Assembly (NCBI GenBank): GCA_003427395.1
Contig: BFEA01000168.1
Span: forward strand, 116,086-140,807
Direction of reading: 5' to 3'
Origin: Chara braunii
Lineage: Eukaryota; Streptophyta; Charophyceae; Charales; Characeae
Length of the DNA stretch: 24,722 bases
Below the pieces are notes generated by a model. That model was not told the DNA's origin. It was given only the letters and a program-made list of their open reading frames with translations, and ran no database searches. This document shows positions 8,684-16,867 of this stretch, piece by piece (within the stretch, counting starts at the first letter, position 1; each line of letters begins with the position of its first letter). The position numbers and the translations under genes were made by a program.

Positions 8684-9330
8684 GGGTATAGGGGCCTCAA
8701 TGCCATCACTGTCAAAAACAGAGAGCCCCTACCGCGCATCGATGACTTGCTAGATAGAGTGCAAGGGTGTCGGTACTTCAGTAAGATAGATCTGAAGTCC
8801 GGGTACCATCAGATTGCAATCCGGCCCGAGGATCAACACAAAAACGCTTTTCAGACCAGGTACGGTCTGTACGAGTTTGTGGTGATGCCTTTCGGCCTTT
8901 GCAATGCTCGTGGCACCTTTCAGCACTCTATGAATCGGATATTTCCTGACTACTTGGATAAGTTTGTCATCGTGTACCTCGATGACATACTTATTTTTAG
9001 TAAGACTGTTGAGGAGCACGTTCTGCACTTGGACAAAGTCCTTAGTCTTCTGCGACAGCACAAGTTCAAGATCAACGGTGAGAAGTGTGAGTTTGGCCGC
9101 ACCCGTGTCTTGTACTTGGGTCATGAGATTTCCGCGGAGGGATTAAAGCCCGATGACGCGAAGGTGGCCAGCATTCGTGACTGGCCGCGTCCTCAATCTA
9201 TGACTTAGATGAGGTCTTTCTTAGGGATGACCGACTACTATCGCAATTTCGTGAAGAACTATAGCATCGTTGCTGCCCCTTTGACTGACCTAACTCGCCC
9301 TGACACCCCATGGGAGTAGACAGATGCGAG
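8684..9330 (+). pseudogene. Reverse transcriptase, N-terminally deleted (Ty3/gypsy)
   Basis: The frame opens at 8684 with GYRGLNAITVKNREPLPRID, then FSKIDLKSGYHQIAI (first catalytic Asp), FVVMPFGLCNARGTFQ, and VIVYLDDILIFSKT with the YLDD box intact at 8975-8986, then CEFGRTRVLYLGHEIS and RSFLGMTDYYRNF of the connection to RNase H. A TAG at 9206-9208 stands where Gln is plausible, a second TAG (9317-9319) where Trp is plausible, and a small deletion near 9326 shifts the frame. The missing N-terminal part would include the fingers and the LP-x-R-D-like start of the domain. Catalytic residues of the palm remain, but the enzyme cannot be made whole. Confidence 0.88.
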
Positions 9331-9377
9331 GCTGCTTTCAGACATCTGAAGCACGCGTTGACGCATCATGAGGTCTT

Positions 9378-9788
9378 GAAACTCCTGATCCTGACAAGCC
9401 ATTTATAGTAACTACGGATGCTAGCCAATATGGCATAGGCGTCGTACTTGCACAGCAGGAGAGGAAAAAGTTGAGGTCGGTAGACTACATGTCCAAAAAG
9501 ATGCCCTCTCGGAAGTTGGCGAAGTCCACCTATGAGAAGGAGCTCTATGCGATCTACAAGGCGCTCACCCATTGGAGGCACTATCTCCTTGGGAGGTTCT
9601 TCTACATCAGGACTGATCACCAGACCCTGAAGTGGATGAGAACCCAACCTATGCTCTCCGACGCTCTGAAGCATTGGATTGAAGTCATAGAGCAGTATGA
9701 CTTCGAGCCCCAGTACATCAAGGGCGAGTACAACAAGGTTGCTGATGCGTTGTCGCGTAGACCTGATTTCTCAGGTGCGCTGATTACT
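9378..9788 (+). pseudogene. RNase H domain (Ty3/gypsy)
   Basis: Open for 137 codons. All four acidic positions are visible: D in FIVTTDASQYGIGVVLAQQ, E in STYEKELYAIYKALTHW, D in FFYIRTDHQTLKWM, and D in NKVADALSRRPDF. It is separated from RT by a frameshift just before 9378 and from integrase by a TAG at 9789-9791. Taken alone it is the best-preserved domain of the element. It would cut the RNA of the RNA-DNA hybrid during reverse transcription. Confidence 0.88.
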
Positions 9789-10735
9789 TAGTTCGATCTT
9801 ACGGACGATGTTACTCGCTCTTTGGTGGAAGCCTATCGCGAGGACCAATTCATGTCTGAGATCATACGCAGACTTGAGGCGAAGGATGAGAAGACTTCTG
9901 TCGAGTTTGAGTTGGTCAACGGCTTGCTGTTCCTTGAGAAGGCAGGGAATAAACGATTGTGTGCCCCAAATAGAGAGTCTTTGCGCAGTTTATTTTTAGG
10001 AGAGTGTCATGATGCCACCGACCATTTTGGCTATAAAACGACAGCAGCCAATCTGCTGCAGCAGTTCTGGTGGCCCACGTGGAGACTTGTCAGGTCTGTT
10101 AGAGAGACAAGCCACATACTCAGGCTCCTCTTGGGCTCCTGAAGCCCCTTCCGATTCCGGAAAGGCCTGGTGAGAGTTTGTCCATGGATTTCATGGATAC
10201 GCTCGTCACCAGCAAGAGCAGCATGAGACATATCTTTGTCATCGTGGACAGATTTAGTAAGTATGCTAGGTTGATAGCCATACCCGAGACAGCGAAAACC
10301 GAGTACGTTATTAAAATGTTCAAAGAGAACTGGGTAAGAGATTTTGGTCTACCCAAGTCAATCGTGAGTGACTGGGATGTCATATTTACAAGTGAGTTGT
10401 GGAAGGGTGCTGCTGCCGAACAGGGAACGCAGCTGCAGATGACTTCAGGTAATCACCCCGAGGCCAATGACCAGGCCGAACATTAAATCGTGCTGTCCAA
10501 CACCTGTTGCGGCATTACATCAAGCTCAATCAGGTTGAGTGGGACGAGAAGCTTGCTCTCATCGCCAGTCTGTATAACAATGTTGTGCAAGTAGATCAGC
10601 CTCTAACAAATAATCCAAATGTGGGTGGATTTGGACAAGCAAATACGGAAATTGTTCTCCTCAGGTTGTAGCCCAATACGAGAAATCTTTGCAGAAGGGA
10701 AAGCGCCCGATGATTGAAGACTGAGCTTCTCAGAG
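9789..10735 (+). pseudogene. Integrase, broken (Ty3/gypsy)
   Basis: After a TAG (9789-9791) the same frame continues with VEAYREDQFMSEIIRRLEAK and reaches the zinc finger: ECHDATDHFGY gives the two His. A deletion after FWWPT shifts the frame; the two Cys appear in the next frame as TCQVC, followed by a TAG at 10100-10102. The core then reads SMDFMD (first Asp), IVDRFSKYARLI, KSIVSDWD (second Asp), and [11 protein letters not shown] (Glu), so the DDE residues are retained. The frame breaks again at 10486 and continues in another as [13 protein letters not shown] and [12 protein letters not shown]. The usual C-terminal part is replaced by sequence I do not recognise. The intact enzyme would insert cDNA into the chromosome. 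Confidence 0.87.
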
Positions 10736-10750
10736 GACTGTTGAAGCTAT

Positions 10751-10760
10751 GGGGGAGGGA
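10751..10760 (+). promoter_or_regulatory. Polypurine tract
   Basis: GGGGGAGGGA, one base before the TG of the 3' LTR. This is the expected place for the primer of plus-strand DNA synthesis. Confidence 0.85.
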
Positions 10761-10761
10761 A

Positions 10762-11758
10762 TGCAAGGCCACAGGCTTGATGAGCCCCTTTCAGGCCCTG
10801 TCAAGCAGCACGTCGGCCGCCCTAAGTGAAGGCAGGCTCGACGAGGACGTGAGGGCCCCTATTTCGGCCACCACGCAACTAAGGAAATTCAGGCAGTTGC
10901 GCAGCGCCAGTTGGTTGAAAGAACCCACGCCCTGGGCCGCCTCTTTCTTCATGTATCGAAGGCAGGCCCTGGGCTGGATACGGGATGTGGGCCAAACACA
11001 GGCCGAAGGCAGTTCGGCACAAGCAACCACCTCAGGCCTTGGGCCTGATTTGTTTCGGACTGGGCCTCAGCCTACCGGGGCCTACCGGAAGCTTCTTGGG
11101 AAAGGCCCAGCGCAGCCTGGGACAGAATGCAGGCNGGCCTACCGGAAGCTTCTTGGGAAAGGCCCAGCGCAGCCTGGGACAGAATGCAGGCAGGCCACTT
11201 CCATATAGCAAAGGGCCTGCCTCCGCATTGGAGATTAGGGTGCTGGCTGCATGTTGTGCAAGCGCTGCTGCGCTGAAGCTAGCTAGCGCTCACGCGCTCA
11301 CGGGCGAGCTGGAAGGAGCAGGCAGCCATAGCCGAGCTGCGTTGCTGGGAGCTGGGTGAGGCGCAGGGTGGTCCTTGGGTGCATGTGGCATCTGTGTGTT
11401 GGGGAACGAGGTTGTGAGTGATGCGAGAGACATACCTGGTGCTGGAAGCGTGCGGCATTGGCCGCTATCTGCTCGTACTTCGGGAGAGTTGTTGTCGTCA
11501 TCTTCGGCATTGTACTCTAGGCTAGATAGGATCTGCCATCTGTAGTCTGGCGCCGAGCGCCAGATAGGATATCAACATTGGTTCTTCGTTGATGATGATG
11601 AGACTATTCCAACATTGTCAATTATGCGCTTTTGGTGTGCTCTTATTTGGTGAAACTCGTAATGCAATTCTGCCCTTGGTTCGAGGTCACGACTATCTGG
11701 TCTAATGTGTATGATGCTGTTTGATTGCTGAAGTTCGCTACTGCTCATCTTCCTTGCA
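10762..11758 (+). repeat. 3' LTR
   Basis: 997 bp as given, TGCAAGG...CCTTGCA. It matches the 5' LTR with scattered substitutions and small indels. The extra length comes mostly from a 56-bp exact duplication around the N at 11135; without it the LTR would be 940 bp. Confidence 0.92.
11079..11191. repeat. 56-bp exact duplicate around N (probable assembly join)
   Basis: 11079-11134 and 11136-11191 are identical and separated by a single N. The 5' LTR has one copy. An exact duplicate on both sides of an N is what an unmerged contig overlap produces. Confidence 0.85.
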
Positions 11759-11762
11759 ATAT
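11759..11762. repeat. Target-site duplication, right copy (ATAT)
   Basis: Matches 7386-7389. It sits in AT-rich DNA (ATATACAATGTATACATAAT), so a chance match cannot be excluded. Confidence 0.45.
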
Positions 11763-11884
11763 ATACAATGTATACATAATATATAGTCAGTATTAGTCGC
11801 ATATATCGTCAAAGTTCAAATTTCAAACTTCAAACAGATATGTAAATGTGTCCTCACGGACCCCTAGACAACATGCATATGTTC

Positions 11885-12110
11885 CAACTCTTTTGAGTCT
11901 TCTGATTGTGGCTCCCTGCAAGCCTCGTGCCCGTCCAAAGTGAAGGCGGGCCTGAATATTCACGAGAGGCCCCTATCTCAGCATTTTCCAATGCGGATCT
12001 CAGACAGTTGCTGCACGACAGTTGGTTGAAGTACAACTAGAGCCCTACCCTGGGCTCTTCCAGAAGAAGCAACTGCGCGAGGCAGTTGAGCCCAGGGCCC
12101 GAGTGGTTGT
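11885..12110 (+). mobile_element. Diverged fragment of a related LTR
   Basis: The stretch CCAAAGTGAAGGCGGGCCTG ... GAGAGGCCCCTATCTC ... CAGACAGTTGCTGC ... CAGTTGGTTGAA ... CCCTGGGC keeps the same order of blocks as the LTR near 7440-7555, with many differences. It lies 130 bp beyond the 3' LTR, after AT-rich DNA, and leads directly into the satellite that follows. Confidence 0.55.
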
Positions 12111-12850
12111 GCCCCGGGCACATGCCTTGTGAGGCCGACACATCACGATGTGGCCGGGTGTGCCCAACTGAGAAGGGCCCACGCCCTCAACTGTCGACAT
12201 GGGCCTGGCCGCAGACACATCATGATGTGGCCACAAGCCCTCAACTGTCCACCCGGGCCCGGGTGGTTGTGCCCTAGGCACACGCCTTCTGAGGCTGACA
12301 CATCACGATGTGGCCATGAGCCAACCAGAAAGCAGCACTGTCGTCGTCTCTACCCCGCGGGCCAGTGCAAATGCAACAAACATACAGAGCCTGGGAAATT
12401 CTGGGTGTGCCCAACTGAAAAGGGCCCAGGCCCTCAACTATCGACATGGGCCTGGGCACAAACACATCACGATGTGGCCACCGGCCCTCAACTGTCGACA
12501 TGGGCCCGGGTGGTTGTGACCTGGGCACATGCCTTGTGAGGCCGACACATCACGATGTGGCCACGGGCCAACCAGAAAGCAGCATTGTCGTCGTATGGGC
12601 AGACACATCACGATGAGGCCACATGCCCTCAACTGTCGACACGGGCCCGGGTGGTAGTGCCCTGGGCACATGCCTTGTGAGGCTGACACATCACGATGTG
12701 GCCATGGACCAACCAGAAAGCAGCATTGTCGTCATATCTACCCCGCGGGCCAGTGCAAACGCAATAAACATTCGGAGCCTGGAAAATTCTGGGTGTGCCC
12801 ATCTGAAAAGGGCCCAGGCCCTCTCGACATGGGCCTGGGCGCAGACACTG
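12100..12850. repeat. Composite satellite with ACACATCACGATGTGG core
   Basis: Seven copies of a 16-bp partly palindromic core start at 12138, 12215, 12298, 12462, 12545, 12603 and 12686 (two with one changed base). Spacings of 83 bp recur, and a longer unit of about 140 bp (ACCAGAAAGCAGC... to ...GGGCCTGGGC) is present at about 12320-12460 and 12709-12846. Cores alternate between two contexts, GAGG(C)TGACACATC and GGGC-CAGACACATC, giving a higher-order pattern. GTCGAC and GGGCCCGGG strings recur between cores. All open frames here are the repeat read through. Confidence 0.8.
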
Positions 12851-12859
12851 GGGCCCGAC

Positions 12860-13330
12860 CAGCAGCAAGTCTGTCTTTCACTCAATTACCTTGTCACGTG
12901 AGTCTGTCTGCAAGTCTGTCAAGTATGTCTGTCGGTCAGTGCCAGTCGGACAGACTAGCAGACAAACAGACTTTACGAAGTTGCCGACAGACTCACGTGA
13001 CATGCTGACAGAGTGACATACAGACAGATAGGCAAACAGGCACACAACACGGTGACAAGTTGCACTCACAGTTTGACTGAGCGGAAGACAAACAGGTCTC
13101 TCTGCAAACTGACAAACAAACAGACAGACAGGCAGACAGATATACTGACCAACAGGCATATATGACTGACAAACTAACATGACAGGGTGACTGAGTGACA
13201 AACAGACAGACTGAATGACAAACATCCACACAGATACGGTGACACGTCACACAGACAGTTTAAACGCGTGGAATACAGACAGACCTGCTAACCGAATGAT
13301 GGACAAACGGACAGATAGGCCTTCCTGGTG
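12860..13330. repeat. CAGA/GACA-rich degenerate simple sequence
   Basis: Dense in CAGACAGA, GACAAACAG and their complements, with no fixed period. A perfect 17-bp inverted repeat, TGTCACGTGAGTCTGTC at 12892-12908 and its complement at 12986-13002, lies at its left end. Cys-rich minus-strand frames here follow from the base composition. Confidence 0.75.
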
Positions 13331-13445
13331 TTGTGTACATAAGTCATGACAAGTCACACACACATGCACAAAACTGAGACCCGCAAACATGTCTTCTCTT
13401 CTCAATCTGAGTCCGACAGCAAGATTTGACAAGGTTATTTGCAAA

Positions 13446-13447
<2 letters not shown>

Positions 13448-13513
<66 letters not shown>

Positions 13514-13520
13514 ACACACA
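13448..13520. repeat. Compound microsatellite (TC)n-C19-(AC)n
   Basis: (TC)n at 13448-13480, C19 at 13481-13499 and (AC)n at 13500-13520, directly joined. Confidence 0.97.
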
Positions 13521-13623
13521 GGGTGCTTGTCCCTCCCCATCAGTCGGTGCCATCCTCCGTTTTTTTCTTCTAAGAAGTGGCTGCTCCTCATCTGATTCCT
13601 CGTCCTCCTCTGCCTGCCCCTCC

Positions 13624-15732
13624 TCAGCCCTTTCTTCTGCCTGTGTGGGGGCAGAGCGGGCGCCCCCTGGGTCTCAAGGATCCCGAAGTAGGAGGCTCTT
13701 CGCCTCGTTTGGAAGGTGCCTCCTCCCCTGGCTGCTCCTTTGCCTGTGCAGGTGGGTGTCCTTTGCCTTTCGAGGATCCTAAACAAGGACGCCCTCTGCC
13801 TCTTTTAGGAGGCAGGTCTCCTCTCCCTCTCGCAGTCGATGCACCTCCTCGTCCACCTCTCCCACCCCGTGGAGGTCGATAACTGAGAGGATCCCAAGTG
13901 GAACCAGGGGCGTCCCCTAGACGACCAAGCAGTTGTGAGGGTCTGCTCGGACCGTAGAACGCACGCGGTTCCTGCTGGTACTTACCCCCGCGTTGCTGCT
14001 GCTTCTCTTCCTGCTGCTGCTGCTCCTCCTCGTCCTGCTGTGGCGTCCTCATGCTCCCCCTGCTGCTGCTGCTCACCATGCTATCGAATTGCGCCATTAA
14101 GTCCAGATTGTTGAAGACGGTGATGTCCCGCAATCGAGGGTCTAACAGTCGGGTCACAACATGAACAGGGTTGAGAAGCATGTCCGTCCTCTTTCCCACA
14201 TCGTGCAAGATGTTGTCCCGCTCACCGTCTGTGAGTGGTGCATGAAGAACACAATTCTTCGGGTCCACGGCAGCGTCGTACACCCTGGACAAGCAATGGA
14301 TGTCCTTGTCGACCATCCTCGGCACATCATAGGGCCCCTTCATCACTTCATGCAGCTTCTTCAAATCTGCCCAAAATGCCCTATCAGTGATGAGGGACTC
14401 CACCTCGTAAGCGTTTTTCTTGATATACGGCTGCCAATCCATGTTCGTCCATGAGTCCCCCAACACCAAGCGATGAAGGGCTCTCTCGCATGTCATGACG
14501 AAGTGGGTCCCGAACATCGTAAGGGAAGGACGAAGAAGAACTCTGACTTTGACACCCTTTTGTGCCATCAGCTCCGTCCTCAATGCTGATCGTGGCCACC
14601 TGTGGTTCCTGAAGAACTTCACGACCATATTTGCCTTCTTGATGGCGTCCTTAGCCCACGGCTTGCCGCCCACATCCTGCATAAACAGGTCCATGCAATG
14701 CGCAGTGCACGGGATCCAGTATATCTGTTGGAACTCTGGATCCGCCCTCAACATCGTGGCTGCACTTTTGTTCCCCGAGAAGGAGTCAGTGTAGATGGTC
14801 GTGATCTTCTCAACCCCAATCTCCCTGAAGAAGTTAATCCATCCACGAATAACTGCAACAGCGTCCTTGTCCTGGTCGCTAACGTCCTCACACTTGATGA
14901 ATAGTGGCTTCAAACGCCCTACAAGGATATAATTCACCAATGACCGCCCACAAATGTCAGTGGTGCCGTCAGTGATGAACGTGCAGCCCGTGACCTCCCG
15001 ATCATCGTTGATGGCCTGCTCCTCTTCGCTCAACCTCCGCCTCAAGCCATCGAGAAGATAACACCTCAGAGGGTTGTAGCCAGTGGGGAGTTGGGGATGT
15101 CTGGCAGCAGGTTGTGGTCCATAGCATGTGTTGACGAACTTCTTGAAGGACTTGCTCTTCGCCACATTGAAGGGGATTGCGTTCTCCACAAAGAACTCGA
15201 TGCAGCTCTCATCAATATCCTTCTGTCGCGGGTTCTTGACCCACCTCGCGATGGAAGTCTGCTCCACCTACCCGTGTTTACACATTCCGGCTTGCGGTGC
15301 ATTAGCACGAGAAGGGCCTGCCTCCCCCCAACATGCATCTCGCACATCAACAACCCTCCACCCAACATCCTCCACCTCACTGCAAGATTGTGGACCCGAC
15401 TGTCCACCCCTCCCCACTTGTCTCCCTCGTTCGTCCTCGGCGTCTTCCCCGACATGTCCTCCCTCGAAACCACCATCACCGGTGGTGTTCTCCTCCTCCG
15501 CCGCTTGCTGCAGCAATTCCAGCAAGTCTGCAGGTAAAACCACCCCGACAACATGCAGTCTCCTCCAGATAATCAGTATCCCATGAGATCAACGTGAAGT
15601 CGGTCTCTTCCAAATGAAGTGCTCAACTGCACGCGGTTGTCCCCCCATGAACTCACGGCCGCACAACTTGCATTTCAGGCGACGACCACCCCCAGTGGTC
15701 TCCTCCAGCTTCTGTGCGGCAGACACCCACGA
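13624..15732 (-). pseudogene. hAT-type transposase relic: BED finger, DUF659 core, AT-hook tail
   Basis: One minus-strand frame runs from 15732 to a TGA near 13624 with only two internal stops (TGA 15589-15591 and TAG 15268-15270). The N-terminal part has a BED-like finger: KLEETTGGGRRLKCKLCGRE, C-x2-C at 15672-15661, and EHF about 15 residues later. After an acidic linker comes a 547-codon block. Its residues 60-260 match DUF659: YNPLRCYLLD, ITDGTTD (D100, D104), IYTDSFSGN (D161), YWIPCTAHCMDLF (185-195), then LLRPSLTMFGTHF. LLDPRLRDI follows near 374. The usual hAT C-terminal dimerisation domain is not there. Instead a Gln/Glu-rich stretch, an RGG stretch and two AT-hook-like motifs (KRGRGRP and RPRGRP) follow. 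In another frame past 13624 an acidic stretch and RRKKRR continue, suggesting a final frameshift. A transposase of this type would cut and paste DNA in the nucleus. No terminal inverted repeats were identified. Confidence 0.82.
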
Positions 15733-15735
15733 TCA

Positions 15736-16699
15736 CACACAGATGTTACCCCGAAATGTTGGATCCTCCCTGAACGGCTCCCTCTCAACTTCGACGCTCC
15801 GGTGTAGGGCCTAACCCCGTTAGACTTTCGAGCCCGTGTCGACCCCACTGCGGGTCCCAGTTGGCTCGGCCCGCCCACACTCATGCTTAGGGCGCGGGCC
15901 ATTCGTCACGGGGCCACCCCCACCTAGTGCTTTGAGATGGATGGGGGTGGGCCACCGAGCGAGAAAGCTTTGACATTGGGGATATAGCTCAGCCCTCACG
16001 CCAGGTGGTAGTCTCGCGGATCGTTTCGCAAGCGTAATTTTTCTGATTCTTGGTTGTGGAACCTAGACGCGGGCGCGGCGTGGAGCCGAAGAATCCGACT
16101 TGCCTTGCATCTTGCGTTCGTAGCGTGCGAGAACGTCTGGAGCTGTCGCTTGCAGTTCCGCACGGGTCAACCAACGATCAGCTCGATGAGTGCAGTAAGC
16201 CTAGCATATCCCTGACCCAATCCCGCTCAAGTCATCCGAAGCTACTCACCTGCACAATCAAACACAAGTGCAAATGCCAATACAATCTCCCATTCGGCGG
16301 TCAACACATAGGCCTCCCACATGCCTATGCTTCCTTCCTTTGCTCTTGGCTTGCTTCCCCAATCCATTTTCCATGCACAGTGAATCCATCCTCTTCTCAT
16401 GGCCATGCACTCCGGGTTCCGTTGAGTCAACTCACCTTTCTCTTAGTCAACAATCTCTTCCTCTAGCCCTCTTTGGACTAGTTCAATTTCAAATTTCCCA
16501 GCTTTTTGCGCTCACCGTTTTCAAATATCCTCTTCCTGATTCCTTCTTGGTGGCACAAGGGACCGACAGTCCTTCCCTTGCCCCCTTTCTCCACCAAGTG
16601 AGGTCGACTTTCTTTCACCTTTCGTCCCCTGGCAACGTAACAAGTGAGAGGGAAAAAGGTTTAGAGGGAAGAAGACCAACGGACGAAGTAGAGGAACGA

Positions 16700-16701
<2 letters not shown>
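15736..16701. other. Spacer without a supported gene
   Basis: The left part (to about 16050) is GC-rich and may include the outer end of the hAT element, but I could not find its terminal repeat. Open frames of 138 and 201 codons on the plus strand lack motifs, and the second runs into the GT/GA microsatellite. Confidence 0.45.
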
Positions 16702-16785
<84 letters not shown>

Positions 16786-16812
16786 GAGAAAAAGAAAGAG
16801 AGAGAGAAAAGA
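16702..16812. repeat. Compound microsatellite (GT)n-(GA)n
   Basis: (GT)n at 16702-16738 followed by (GA)n with AAAG interruptions to about 16812. Confidence 0.96.
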
Positions 16813-16867
16813 CTCCCTAATCCTAATCAAGCCTTACCCATACTTGACCTACCGTCCTCCGTTCAAG

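Larger units (their letters stand above)
7390..11758 (+). mobile_element. Ty3/gypsy LTR retrotransposon, internally deleted
   Basis: Bounded by two direct LTRs (7390-8320 and 10762-11758) with TG...CA ends. The 3' LTR starts TGCAAGG and ends CCTTGCA, a perfect 7-bp terminal inverted repeat. A primer-binding site lies four bases after the 5' LTR and a purine tract directly before the 3' LTR. The internal region is only 2441 bp and holds part of RT, RNase H and integrase in the Ty3 order. Gag, protease and the first part of RT are gone, the leader joining directly to the GLNAITVKN motif of RT. The element cannot encode its own replication but keeps the cis signals, so it could have been mobilised in trans. 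The LTRs differ by roughly 3% by eye, apart from an assembly duplication. Confidence 0.9.

Noticed and set aside
12045-12901. Overlapping frames with repeated HIVMC or STVEG-like segments
   Set aside because: They are the composite satellite translated; all six frames stay open because of composition.
13247-13786. 179-codon minus-strand frame
   Set aside because: It consists of microsatellite (VCVCV, GGGG, ERERER) and an off-frame part of the hAT tail.
15800-16050. Terminal inverted repeat of the hAT element
   Set aside because: I could not match any short end sequence here to one near 13.2-13.6 kb, so no boundary is claimed.
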